Of a stretch of DNA of 64,000 bases, positions 35,962-44,298 are shown one piece after another. The notes under the pieces are model-generated. The model was not told where the DNA came from. It searched no databases and worked only from the letters and a program-made list of their open reading frames with translations. The stretch lies in NCBI RefSeq assembly GCF_014138435.1, contig NZ_JACJIM010000002.1, positions 434,001-498,000 of the forward strand, given 5' to 3'. Within the stretch, counting starts at the first letter, position 1; each line of letters opens with the position of its first letter. The position numbers and the translations under genes are program-made. Origin of the DNA: Methylobacterium fujisawaense. Lineage in GTDB: Bacteria; Pseudomonadota; Alphaproteobacteria; Rhizobiales; Beijerinckiaceae.

Positions 35962-37956
35962 ATGCCCGACACGCCCGATGCCCTGCTCACGGCCCGGATG
36001 GCCGACGCAATCCGCTTCCTCGCCCTCGACGCCATCGAGCGGGCTGGGGACGGGCATCCCGGCGCGCCCCTCGGCTGCGCCGAGATCGCCGTGGCGCTGT
36101 TCACCCGCCATCTGCGCTGCAACCCCGCCGACCCGGTCTGGCCCGACCGCGACCGCTTCGTCCTCTCGAACGGCCACGGCTCCATGCTGCTCTACGCGGC
36201 CCTCCATCTCGCCGGCTATGAAGGCCTGCCGATGGAGCAGATCCGGCGGTTCCGCGAGCTCGGCGCCCACACCCACGGCCATCCGGAAATCGCCCCGGAA
36301 CTCGGGATCGAGGCGACCACCGGCCCGCTCGGACAGGGCATCGCCAACGCCGTCGGAATGGCGGTGGCCGAGGCCAGGCTCGCGGCGACCTTCGGCTCCG
36401 ATCTGGTGGATCACCGCACCTACGCCCTGGTGGGCGACGGCTGCCTGCAGGAAGGCATCGCCCACGAGGTGATCTCGCTGGCCGGCCATCTGCGCCTGGG
36501 AAAGCTCACCTTCCTGTGGGACGACAACCGCATCACCGACGACGGCGCCACCGACCTGTCCATCTCGGAGGACGTCCGCGCGCGCTTCCGCGCCGCCGAC
36601 TGGCAGGTGATCGACGCCGATGGGCACGACGTCGAGGCGGTCTCGGCGGCGATCCGGCTCGCCCAGGGCGACCCGCGCCCGACCCTGATCGCCTGCCGCA
36701 CCGTGATCGGGCGGGGCCTGCCGCGCCTCGAGGGCCAGCGCGGCGCCCATGGCGGGCGCGTGCTCGCCAGCGACTGCGCCGAGGCGCGGGCTGCCCGGGG
36801 GTGGGATCACCCGCCCTTCACCGTGCCCGACGATGTCGCCGCGGCGTGGCAGGCCGGCGTTTCCGGCCGCAACCGCGACGGCTACACCACCTGGACGAGG
36901 CGCCGGGACGCCCTGCCGGCCGAGGTGCGGGCGGAATTCGACCGAGTTTCCGACGCCCGCCTTCCTGAGGTCTGGCATGCGCCGCTCCGCGGGCTGCGCG
37001 ACCGCTTCGCCGAGGCCGGGGCGGCGCGGCCCAGCATCGAGGTCTCCGCCGAGATCGTCGCCGCCCTGTCCGACGGCATGCCCGAACTGTTCTCGGGCGC
37101 CCCGGATCTGGAGGGGCCGACGAAGCACAAGGGCGCGCTCCACGCCTTCACGGCCCAGGACCGGTCGGGCCGCTACCTGCATTACGGCATCCGCGAGCAC
37201 GCGATGGGCGCGATGATGAACGGCATCGCGGCCCATCGCGGGCTGGTGCCGGTGGGCGCGACCTATCTGGTCTTCTCCGACTATATGCGGCCGTCCCTGC
37301 GCATGGCGGCGCTGATGAACCTGCCGGTCATCACCGTCTACAGCCACGATTCGATCGCCATCGGCCGCAACGGACCGACCCATCAGCCGGTCGAGTACCT
37401 CGCGTCCCTGCGGGCCATCCCCAACATGCTGGTGCTGCGCCCGGCCGACGCGGTCGAGACCGCCGAATGCTGGGAGATGGCCCTGGCCAACCGGACCGGC
37501 CCGACATCGCTCGTCTGCTCGCGCCAGGCGCTGCCGGCACTCCGCGGGCCGGGCATCGAGGAGAACCGGAGCGCGCGGGGCGCCTACGTTCTGGCGGAGG
37601 CCTCGGGTCCCCGGCGGGTGACGCTGATCGGGACCGGCTCGGAGGTCGCGCTGGCGCTTACGGCCCGCGCGATGCTGCAGGCCGAGGGTGTGCCGACCGC
37701 CGTCGTCTCCATGCCCTCCTGGGAAGCCTTCGCCGCGCAGGATGCCGCGTATCGCGCGAGCGTCATTCCCCGCGATACCGTGCGGGTGGCAGTCGAAGCC
37801 GCTCTTCGCTTCGGCTGGGACCGCTGGATCGGCGAGGATGGCGGCTTCGTCGGCATGACCGGCTTCGGCGCCTCGGGAGCGCCGGAAGACCTGTTCCGCC
37901 ATTTCGGCATCACCGCGGAGGCGGTGGCGGAGACTGCACGGGCGCGCCTGCGCTGA
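35962..37956 (+). CDS. tkt: full-length transketolase with altered substrate-site residues
   Basis: 664 residues in the normal domain order. The ThDP motif GDGCLQEGIAHEVISLAGHLRLGKLTFLWDDN spans about residues 155-186. The pyrimidine domain has GIREHAMGAMMNGIAAH, with catalytic Glu near 411, and HDSIAIGRNGPTHQPVE. Compared with yeast transketolase, the phosphate-binding Arg359 aligns with Ile359, Ser386 with Pro386, and the acceptor-reading Asp477 with Asn470; Arg528 is kept as Arg521. Also THGHPE replaces the usual PGHPE. It lies 157 bp after the TRAP permease on the same strand. This suggests a specialised enzyme of the same pathway rather than the pentose-phosphate housekeeping enzyme. Confidence 0.92.
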   Translation: MPDTPDALLTARMADAIRFLALDAIERAGDGHPGAPLGCAEIAVALFTRHLRCNPADPVWPDRDRFVLSNGHGSMLLYAALHLAGYEGLPMEQIRRFRELGAHTHGHPEIAPELGIEATTGPLGQGIANAVGMAVAEARLAATFGSDLVDHRTYALVGDGCLQEGIAHEVISLAGHLRLGKLTFLWDDNRITDDGATDLSISEDVRARFRAADWQVIDADGHDVEAVSAAIRLAQGDPRPTLIACRTVIGRGLPRLEGQRGAHGGRVLASDCAEARAARGWDHPPFTVPDDVAAAWQAGVSGRNRDGYTTWTRRRDALPAEVRAEFDRVSDARLPEVWHAPLRGLRDRFAEAGAARPSIEVSAEIVAALSDGMPELFSGAPDLEGPTKHKGALHAFTAQDRSGRYLHYGIREHAMGAMMNGIAAHRGLVPVGATYLVFSDYMRPSLRMAALMNLPVITVYSHDSIAIGRNGPTHQPVEYLASLRAIPNMLVLRPADAVETAECWEMALANRTGPTSLVCSRQALPALRGPGIEENRSARGAYVLAEASGPRRVTLIGTGSEVALALTARAMLQAEGVPTAVVSMPSWEAFAAQDAAYRASVIPRDTVRVAVEAALRFGWDRWIGEDGGFVGMTGFGASGAPEDLFRHFGITAEAVAETARARLR

Positions 37957-37971
37957 GACGCGCCTGAGGAC

Positions 37972-38136
37972 TCAGATCATGCCGGCGCCGCCGGTGCGCA
38001 CGATGCGGTCGCGCTGCTCGGCGTAGCGCCCGGCCGCGGCGCGGCGCATCGCGACGCCGAAGCGCCCGGCGATCTGCGCGAGGAGCGGCCCGCCGCTCTG
38101 GGTGCGGAAGCCGACGAGATTCGCGAGGGTGGTCAT
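37972..38136 (-). CDS. 54-residue hypothetical protein (short, basic)
   Basis: An ATG at 38136 opens a frame of 54 codons ending in TGA at 37972: MTTLANLVGFRTQSGGPLLA followed by a helix QIAGRFGVAMRRAAAGRYAEQ and a basic end DRIVRTGGAGMI. Size, amphipathic helix and Arg content recall the small DUF1127-type proteins of alphaproteobacteria, but the family signature is not complete. It converges with tkt after 15 bp. A small palindrome lies about 40 bp upstream. Function unknown. Confidence 0.5.
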   Translation of the reverse strand: MTTLANLVGFRTQSGGPLLAQIAGRFGVAMRRAAAGRYAEQRDRIVRTGGAGMI

Positions 38137-38485
38137 CGTACCCGATCCCGGTCATGCCCGGGCGGGGCGCCCGGCGTATTGCGATGCAATATGAGCCGGT
38201 TTGCGAGCGCGTGTCAGAGGCTGCGCGTTCGGGCTGTCATGCAGCGAAAACATGCTTTCGGGATGGGATGTTAACAGACGCCGGAATCAGGACGGTGTGG
38301 CGATCTCGGCGACGTGTGCAGTGCGGTCTGCGCGGCCCGCTCAATGCGCAAGCTGCACTGTGGTGGGTCTGGACGTCTCCGCGGGCAGCGAAGCGATCCA
38401 GCGGTGCCACGGCCGCCGATCTCCCGCGACGCCGATCTGCGTCGCCGCGCGCGCGACGATGCCGTGAGAGCCGTCCGCCAGACGT
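38137..38485. other. intergenic stretch with a small palindrome
   Basis: About 350 bp between the 54-residue gene and the end of the acid-CoA ligase gene. TATTGC at 38177-38182 and GCAATA at 38186-38191 form a perfect dyad with a 3-nt centre, about 40-55 bp upstream of the small gene start, so it may be an operator or part of a promoter. The rest has no recognisable gene. Confidence 0.4.
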
Positions 38486-40123
38486 CTACCGATCCGACGC
38501 CTGGGCCGGCTTTTCGAGGGGCAGATCACCGCGCGACTCGAGTTCCGCGCGGATCGCGCGCTTCGTCACCTTGCCGTAGCCGGATTTCGGAAGGGCTTCC
38601 CAGAAGAACACACGCCGGGGCAGCTTGTAGCGGGCGACCGCGGCGGACAGCCACGCGATCAATTCCCCCTCTTCCACCGACGCCCCGGGACGCGCGACGC
38701 AGACCGCAACACCGACTTCGCCCCAGGCGCGGTCGGGCACGCCCAGGATCGCGGCCTCGGAGATCGCCGGATGCGTCAGGAGCTTCTCCTCGATCTCGCG
38801 CGGATACACGTTCGAGCCGCCCGAGATGTACATGTCCGAGGCGCGGCCGGTGATGAACAGGAAGCCTTCCGCGTCGCAATGGCCGAGGTCCCCGGTCCGG
38901 AACCAGCCGTCGCGGAACGCCGCCGCGTTGGCCTCCGGGTTGTCGTAGTAGCCCGCGAAGACGGCCGGGCCGCAGACACAGATCTCGCCGGTCTCACCGG
39001 GCGGCAATTCGCGCCCCTCCGTGTCCTGGATCTGGACCTGCATGCCCGTGCGTTCGACGCCGCAGGTGCCGACCTTCACAGCGGGGCCGTCCTCGGCCGC
39101 GTGCAGGCGGGGCGGCAGCACGGTGATGTTGCCGGTCACCTCGCCGAGGCCGAAATACTGCACCAGCACCGGGCCGAGCACACGCAGCGCGTGCTGCTGA
39201 TCCGCCCTGTACATCGGTGCGCCCGCGTAGATCACGTGCCGCAGGCTGGAATGATCGTGCGCCTCCACGGCCGGATGTTCGGTCAGCAGCTTCACGATGG
39301 TCGGCACGGTGAAGAGGTTCGCGATGCGCCAACGCTCGACGAGCGCCCAGACTTCTTCGGGATCCAGCCGCTCGCCGGCGGTGAGCACCGTCTTCGTACC
39401 GGTCGCGACCTGCGCGAGCTGGTGGATGCCGGCGCCGTGCGAGAGGGGGGCCACGACCAGGGACGCGTCGGCCTCGGTGGTGCCCGGCATCAGGTCGCAG
39501 AGGTGATTGGTGACGACGAAGGCCATCTGGCCGTGTGTGAGCACCGCCGCCTTCGGCCGGCCGGTCGTGCCGGACGTGAAGAAGAACCAGCACGGATCGT
39601 CGTGCTCGACGCCGGAAACGGGCGCGGCGCGGCCCAGATGTTCGGCGACCAGCGCGTCGTAATCCGCCCCGAAGGCCGTGCCGCCGATCTCGACGACGCG
39701 GTTCAGGTCCGGGCAGGCCGCGCGCACGGCGGCGGCATGGTCCGGAAAGCCGGCCCCGCAGATGAGCGCGGAGGCACCGCTGGCGCTCGCGAGATACGCG
39801 ACCTCCGACGGCGTCTGCCGGAAGTTGGTCGGCACCCAGACGGCGCCGAGCCGGAAGCAGACGAACATCGACTCGAACAGCTGGTTGCTGTTGCGCGCCT
39901 GGACCAGGACGCGGTCGCCCTTGGTCACGCCGCGGGCGGCGAGCGCCGCCGCCATGGCGTCGACACGGGCGTCGAGCTCGGCCCAGGTCCAACTGCGCGC
40001 GCCCCAGGCGAGCCCCACCGCATCCGGGAAGCGGCGCGCGGCCCGGCGCAGGAAGTGCGCGAGGTTCATCACCCGCCGGGAGCACGGCGCGACCCCGCCG
40101 CGCGGCGCCCCCGCGGCGCTCAT
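38486..40123 (-). CDS. AMP-dependent acid-CoA ligase (acyl-CoA synthetase)
   Basis: 545 residues, ANL superfamily. Motifs in order: the P-loop FFTSGTTGRPKAAVLTHGQM, YFGLGEVTGN (A5), FRTGDLGHCDAEGFLFITGR (A7/A8) and the C-terminal catalytic Lys in SGYGKVTKRAIR (A10). It activates a carboxylic acid with ATP to the acyl-adenylate and then the CoA thioester. The ATG at 40123 overlaps the stop of the TRAP binding protein by one base, so start choice and coupling agree; the far longer upstream frame is a shadow of dctP. The coupling suggests that the acid brought in by that binding protein is the substrate. The substrate cannot be read from sequence. Confidence 0.9.
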   Translation of the reverse strand: MSAAGAPRGGVAPCSRRVMNLAHFLRRAARRFPDAVGLAWGARSWTWAELDARVDAMAAALAARGVTKGDRVLVQARNSNQLFESMFVCFRLGAVWVPTNFRQTPSEVAYLASASGASALICGAGFPDHAAAVRAACPDLNRVVEIGGTAFGADYDALVAEHLGRAAPVSGVEHDDPCWFFFTSGTTGRPKAAVLTHGQMAFVVTNHLCDLMPGTTEADASLVVAPLSHGAGIHQLAQVATGTKTVLTAGERLDPEEVWALVERWRIANLFTVPTIVKLLTEHPAVEAHDHSSLRHVIYAGAPMYRADQQHALRVLGPVLVQYFGLGEVTGNITVLPPRLHAAEDGPAVKVGTCGVERTGMQVQIQDTEGRELPPGETGEICVCGPAVFAGYYDNPEANAAAFRDGWFRTGDLGHCDAEGFLFITGRASDMYISGGSNVYPREIEEKLLTHPAISEAAILGVPDRAWGEVGVAVCVARPGASVEEGELIAWLSAAVARYKLPRRVFFWEALPKSGYGKVTKRAIRAELESRGDLPLEKPAQASDR

Positions 40124-41157
40124 CAGGTGAGCTTCCCGCAGGCCTTCTCCAGCAGCGACCAGCCCTCGTCGCCGTACCGCCCCTTCCACTCGGCGTAGAA
40201 GCCGGCCTTGCGCAGCTTGTCGCGGAAGGGCTCCGGATCGGGCTTGTTGAAGACCATGCCGTTCTTCGAGAGCTCCGCCTGCAGGTTGGCGTTGAGCTGG
40301 GCAACGTCGGCCCGCTCCTTCATCCCGGCGGCGTTGATGTGGCGGGCCACCGTCTCGCGCAGATCCGGCGGCAGCCGCTCCCAGGCGCGGCGGTTCGCCA
40401 GGAACCAGTACCCGTCCCACATGTGGTTGGTGAGCGAGCAATACTTCTGCACCTCGTAGAACTTCGTCGTGGAGATGACCGCGAGCGGGTTCTCCTGGCC
40501 CTCAACGATCTTGGTCTGCAGGGCCGAGTAGGTCTCGTTGAGGTTGATCGAGGCGGGCGCGGCGTCGAAGGCCTTGAACATCGAGGTCCAGAGCGGCGAG
40601 ACCGGGACGCGGATCCGGAAACCCTTGAAGTCGTCGGGCGTGGCGATCGGCCGGGTCGACGAAGTGGTCTGGCGGTAGCCGTTGTCCCAGATCTTCTCCA
40701 TGGCGACGAGGCCGGACTTGGCGATCTGCTGGCGGACCCAGGCGCCGAGCTCGCCGTCCATGGCCGGCCAGACGGCGTCGTAGCTCGGGAAGGCGTAGCC
40801 GATGCCGTTGATCGACGCGTTCGGGACCAGGGTCGAGAGGATCAGCGGCGACATCGTGAAGAACTCGACGCTGCCCGAGCGCAGCTGGCTCAACGTGTCG
40901 GTGTCGGAGCCGAGCTGGCTCGTCGGGAAGATCTTGAGGTCGAACCGGCCGCCGGTCTCGGTGCGGAGCGCCTCCGCCATCTCGCGGGCGCGGATGTTCA
41001 TCGGGTGCGTGTCGGGAAGGTTGTTGGCGTATTTGTAGGTGAACTCCGCCTTCTGCGCCCGCGCCACGTGCGGCGCCGCCACGGTGCCGGCGATGAGCGC
41101 CGTCGAGCCGGTGGCGAGGAATCGCCGGCGGGACAGGGGCGTGCGGGACAGGGACAT
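40123..41157 (-). CDS. orphan TRAP transporter substrate-binding protein DctP
   Basis: 344 residues from the ATG at 41157, with GGAAAGG upstream. A twin-arginine signal (LSRRRFLATGSTALIAGTVAAPHVARAQ) starts the protein. The DctP fold follows: THPMNIRAREMAEALRTETGGRFDLKIFP, QLGSDTDTLSQLRSGSVEFF, WDNGYRQTTSSTRPIATPDDFKGFRIRVP and GQENPLAVI. It is a clear paralogue of the DctP at 32758, matching along its length. No DctQ/DctM gene accompanies it, so it may share the DctQM at 33912. It is followed directly by the acid-CoA ligase gene, overlapping by one base. Confidence 0.9.
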   Translation of the reverse strand: MSLSRTPLSRRRFLATGSTALIAGTVAAPHVARAQKAEFTYKYANNLPDTHPMNIRAREMAEALRTETGGRFDLKIFPTSQLGSDTDTLSQLRSGSVEFFTMSPLILSTLVPNASINGIGYAFPSYDAVWPAMDGELGAWVRQQIAKSGLVAMEKIWDNGYRQTTSSTRPIATPDDFKGFRIRVPVSPLWTSMFKAFDAAPASINLNETYSALQTKIVEGQENPLAVISTTKFYEVQKYCSLTNHMWDGYWFLANRRAWERLPPDLRETVARHINAAGMKERADVAQLNANLQAELSKNGMVFNKPDPEPFRDKLRKAGFYAEWKGRYGDEGWSLLEKACGKLT

Positions 41158-41414
41158 GGCGGCCTTTCCGGTGCGGGCCCGCAGGCCCGGCGTTTCCTCG
41201 GGTCCGCGTTGGTGCGGACTCCATCGTTGCGGCTTCGATAGCCGCTGACCGGTGCCAGTCAACGGACTTTCGCGGCCCCACCCCCGGGATTGATTGCATC
41301 TGGGCGCCCCTGACACGCCGAGCGCCGCCAAAAGCGGTCCCGACCGCGCGAGACCGCCTGCGCGACGGAATCGCCGTCGTTCCGGCGCGCCACGGGCGCG
41401 GTCTGCGTCCGCCT

Positions 41415-41927
41415 TCAGTCCAGGCCGGGCAGATGGACCGTCCAGGGCTCGGCGAAGGTGTGTTCCTCGAGGTTCACGCCTGGGCCGCCGCGGTCGACCA
41501 CGACGAAATCCTGTGGCTGACCATAGGGCGTGAGCACCCCGTGCCACGTGTTGCGCGCGTAGCAGATTCCCTGGCGGGGCGCGGTGACGAAGGCTTGCGG
41601 CCGCCCGGGCCGGCCCTCTTCGTCCGGGCAGACCACGACCAGGAACGGCGCCGCGCTCAGCGTCAGGAACGCCTGCGCGCCGAGCGGATGCCGCTCCACC
41701 AGGCCGAGGCGCAGCGGCAGCGGATAGGGCTGCGCCTCCACCAAGCCGATCACCACGCGCGCGCCCTCCCCCACGACCTCGATCTCGGCGAGATCGTGGA
41801 AGCGGCGGGCCATCCCGGCATTCATCGGCCGCGGCGCCACGGCAGCCGCGTCGATGACCGTGCCGAACGGGGCGAAGGCCGCCGCGGTCAGAGGCTGGGC
41901 GACGATCCTGCGCGCGTCCGCGCTCAA
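41415..41927 (-). CDS. allA: ureidoglycolate lyase
   Basis: 170 residues with the AllA cupin signature: LTAAAFAPFGTVIDA, FHDLAEIEVVGEGARVVIGLVEAQPYPLPLRLGLVERHPLGAQAF, RNTWHGVLTPYG. The enzyme splits ureidoglycolate into glyoxylate and urea in the cytoplasm. There is no ATG: the best start is a TTG at 41927 that overlaps the allE stop (TTGA), so translation is probably coupled to allE. A much longer open frame upstream is a shadow of allE. Together with AllE it covers the last steps of purine/allantoin breakdown. Confidence 0.88.
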   Translation of the reverse strand: MSADARRIVAQPLTAAAFAPFGTVIDAAAVAPRPMNAGMARRFHDLAEIEVVGEGARVVIGLVEAQPYPLPLRLGLVERHPLGAQAFLTLSAAPFLVVVCPDEEGRPGRPQAFVTAPRQGICYARNTWHGVLTPYGQPQDFVVVDRGGPGVNLEEHTFAEPWTVHLPGLD

Positions 41928-42763
41928 CGGCCGAGTCCGCGCGGCGCGAGCGCCGGATGGCGGTTGACGTCCTTGTAGAGGAGGTAGCGGAACGGGCCGG
42001 GCCCGCCCGCGTAGCAGGCCTGCGGGCAGAAGGCGCGCAGCCACATGAAGTCGCCCGCCGCGACCTCGACCCAGTCGCGGTTGAGCCGGTAGACCGCCTT
42101 GCCCTCCAGCACGAACAGCCCGTGCTCCATCACGTGGGTCTCCTCGAACGGGATCGAGGCGCCCGGCCGCAGGCTGACGATGTTGACGTGCATGTCGTGG
42201 CGCAGATCGTCGGAGCCGACGAATCGGGTGGTCGCCCAGGCGCCGTCGGTGCCGGCCATGCCGGTCGGCTCGACTGCCGATTCGTGCATCACGAACGAGG
42301 GCGGCGCGTCCAGCCCCGCCGCCGGCTGGTAGGCCTTGCGGATCCAGTGGAAGCGCACGGGCCCGTCGCCGTCGTTGCGCAGGGACCAGGCCGCGCCGGG
42401 GGAGAGATAGGCGTAGCTGCCCGGCCGCAGGGCGTGCCGGGCGCCGTCGAGGGTGAGGCTCGCCGTGCCAGCGACCACGAACAGCACGCCCTGCGCCTGA
42501 GCCTCCGGCTCGGGAGTCTCGCTGCCGCCGCCCGGGGCGACCTCCATGAGGTACTGGGCGAAGGTTTCGGCGAAGCCCGAGAGCGGCCGTGCCAGGATCC
42601 AGGCCCGGGTCCCGTCCCAGCCCGGCAGGAGGCTCGTGACGATGTCGCTCATCACCCCGTGGGGGATGACCGCGTAGGCCTCGGTGAACACGGCGCGGCC
42701 GGTCATCAGCGCCGTCTGGCCGGGCAGGCCGCCGCACGGGGGGTTGTAGGCTCCAGCGCTCAT
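41924..42763 (-). CDS. allE: (S)-ureidoglycine aminohydrolase
   Basis: 279 residues, a bicupin of the AllE/YlbA family. The first cupin contains LFVVAGTASLTLDGARHALRPGSYAYLSPGAAWSLRN. The second contains HDMHVNIVSLRPGASIPFEETHVMEHGLFVLEGKAVYRLNRDWVEVAAGDFMWLRAFCPQ, with the metal-binding Glu/His residues. It hydrolyses (S)-ureidoglycine to (S)-ureidoglycolate and ammonia, with manganese. It overlaps allA by 4 nt. Upstream purine genes (uricase, allantoinase, allantoate amidohydrolase) are not in the window. The stop of dctA is upstream on the same strand, 51 bp away. Confidence 0.92.
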   Translation of the reverse strand: MSAGAYNPPCGGLPGQTALMTGRAVFTEAYAVIPHGVMSDIVTSLLPGWDGTRAWILARPLSGFAETFAQYLMEVAPGGGSETPEPEAQAQGVLFVVAGTASLTLDGARHALRPGSYAYLSPGAAWSLRNDGDGPVRFHWIRKAYQPAAGLDAPPSFVMHESAVEPTGMAGTDGAWATTRFVGSDDLRHDMHVNIVSLRPGASIPFEETHVMEHGLFVLEGKAVYRLNRDWVEVAAGDFMWLRAFCPQACYAGGPGPFRYLLYKDVNRHPALAPRGLGR

Positions 42764-42814
42764 GGTCGGTCTCCGGGATTCGGCTTCAAGCTGTAATCGG
42801 CTGCCCCGGATCGG

Positions 42815-44125
42815 TCACGCGGTGTGCGGCTGCGCGACGGGGGCCTCGAGGATTGCCGCGGTGTCGGCCGTGTCCTCGCCGTTCAGGACCCGGTGAGCCT
42901 GGGCGCGATCGATATCGCCCTCCCAGGCTGCGATGACGACGGTCGCCACGCAATTGCCGATGAGGTTTCCGAGGGCACGGGCGATGCCGACGAACCAGTC
43001 GACCGACAGGACGAGGACCAGACCGATCACTGGGATCTCCGGGACCGCCGACAGCGTCGCGGCGAGGACCACGATCGCCGAGCCGGGCACGCCGTGGGCG
43101 CCCTTGGACGTCAGAAGGGCGATGCCGAGGATCAGCATCAGATGACCGAAGGACAGGTCGGTGTTGGTCGCCTGCGCGATGAACACCGTGGCCAGGGTCA
43201 GGTAGAGCGAGAAGGCATCCAGGTTGAAGGAGTAGCCGGTCGGGATCACGAGGCCGACGGTCGATTCCTTGATGCCGAGCCGCTCCATCTTGCGCATGAC
43301 CTGCGGCAGCACGCAGTCGGAGGATGCGGTGCCGGCCACGACGGTCAGTTCCTCGCGCAGATAGGCGAGCAGCTTGAAGATGCTGAAGCCCGCGAGCCGC
43401 ATGATGCCGCCGAGCACGACGATCACGAAGGCCGCGACGCCCCCGTAGAACAGCACGACCAGCATGCTGAGCTGCTTCAGGGATCCGACGCCGTACTTGC
43501 CGACCGTGAACGCGACGGCGCCGAGCACGCCGAGCGGCGCGAGCCGCACGATGAAGCCGATGATCCGGAACAGGACTTCGGTGATGCGCTCCAGGCTGTC
43601 GGCCAGGGGCTTGCCGCGCTCGCCGAGGAGCGAGAGGCCGGACCCGAACAGGATCGCGAGAAGCAAAACCTGGAGGATGTCGCCCTTCGCGAAGGCGTCG
43701 ACGAAGGTCGTCGGCACCAGCTTCATCAAGAAATCGACGGTTCCCGTGACCTGTCCGACCCGATCGGTGTAGCTGGAGAGCGAATTGGCATCCAGCTTCG
43801 CCAGGTCGACGTTCATGCCCTGGCCGGGCGCGAAGACGTAGGCGAGGACCAGCCCGAGCGCGAGCGCGATGGTCGTCACCACCTCGAAGTAGATCAGGGA
43901 TTTGAGGCCGACGCGCCCGACCTTCCGCAGATCGCCGGCGCCGACGATGCCATGCACCACGACACCGAACACCAGCGGCGCGACGACCATCTTGATGAGC
44001 TTGATGAAGACGTCGCCGAGGGGCTTCAGGCTGACTGCAAAGTCCGGCCACAGCCGCCCGACGAGGACGCCGAGGACCAGGGCCGCGACCACCTGCCCGA
44101 AAAGCGACCCGAACACGCGCTGCAT
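42815..44125 (-). CDS. dctA: C4-dicarboxylate:cation symporter DctA family
   Basis: 436 residues, DAACS family sodium/proton dicarboxylate symporter. It shows eight hydrophobic segments and two hairpin loops, with VIPTGYSFNLDAFSLYLTLATVF and GTASSDCVLPQVMRKMERLG as substrate-site regions. DctA normally imports succinate, fumarate and malate. It stands upstream of allE-allA on the same strand, so the two could be co-transcribed; a ureide or glyoxylate-related acid as substrate is then possible but unproven. It is divergent from a LysR gene. Confidence 0.92.
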   Translation of the reverse strand: MQRVFGSLFGQVVAALVLGVLVGRLWPDFAVSLKPLGDVFIKLIKMVVAPLVFGVVVHGIVGAGDLRKVGRVGLKSLIYFEVVTTIALALGLVLAYVFAPGQGMNVDLAKLDANSLSSYTDRVGQVTGTVDFLMKLVPTTFVDAFAKGDILQVLLLAILFGSGLSLLGERGKPLADSLERITEVLFRIIGFIVRLAPLGVLGAVAFTVGKYGVGSLKQLSMLVVLFYGGVAAFVIVVLGGIMRLAGFSIFKLLAYLREELTVVAGTASSDCVLPQVMRKMERLGIKESTVGLVIPTGYSFNLDAFSLYLTLATVFIAQATNTDLSFGHLMLILGIALLTSKGAHGVPGSAIVVLAATLSAVPEIPVIGLVLVLSVDWFVGIARALGNLIGNCVATVVIAAWEGDIDRAQAHRVLNGEDTADTAAILEAPVAQPHTA

Positions 44126-44298
44126 CGCAATTCCCCTGGGCAGCCTCGGACTGGCGACCGAAGCCCGATGGCGGCGCGCGGGGCGATCGTGACGCGCAGC
44201 ATCGTTTCGATTTGCCGAGCTGCAAAATCGTTCCGGCCGATCTAGACGTCAAATATCTTTTTCATTCCAATTGATAGGCGGGGCATATAGATGGCGGG
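44126..44298. promoter_or_regulatory. divergent dctA-LysR promoter region
   Basis: 173 bp between divergent starts. It is GC-rich on the dctA side and AT-rich near 44249-44291 (AAATATCTTTTTCATTCC and CATATAG), immediately upstream of the LysR start. This arrangement is typical of a LysR regulator and its divergent target. I cannot define a T-N11-A box with certainty. Confidence 0.45.

Noticed and set aside
33699..36185. 828-residue minus-strand frame opposite the TRAP permease
   Set aside because: Composition is typical of antisense reading of a GC-rich gene (Asp/His/Arg/Gln repeats); no domain and the opposite strand encodes clear DctQM.
38486..40441. 651-residue form of the acid-CoA ligase
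   Set aside because: The extra N-terminal residues come from reading dctP in another frame; the ATG at 40123 overlapping the dctP stop is better supported.
41928..42737. Long frame joining allA to a N-terminal domain
   Set aside because: The N-terminal part is the wrong-frame reading of allE; AllA homology starts only at about 41925.
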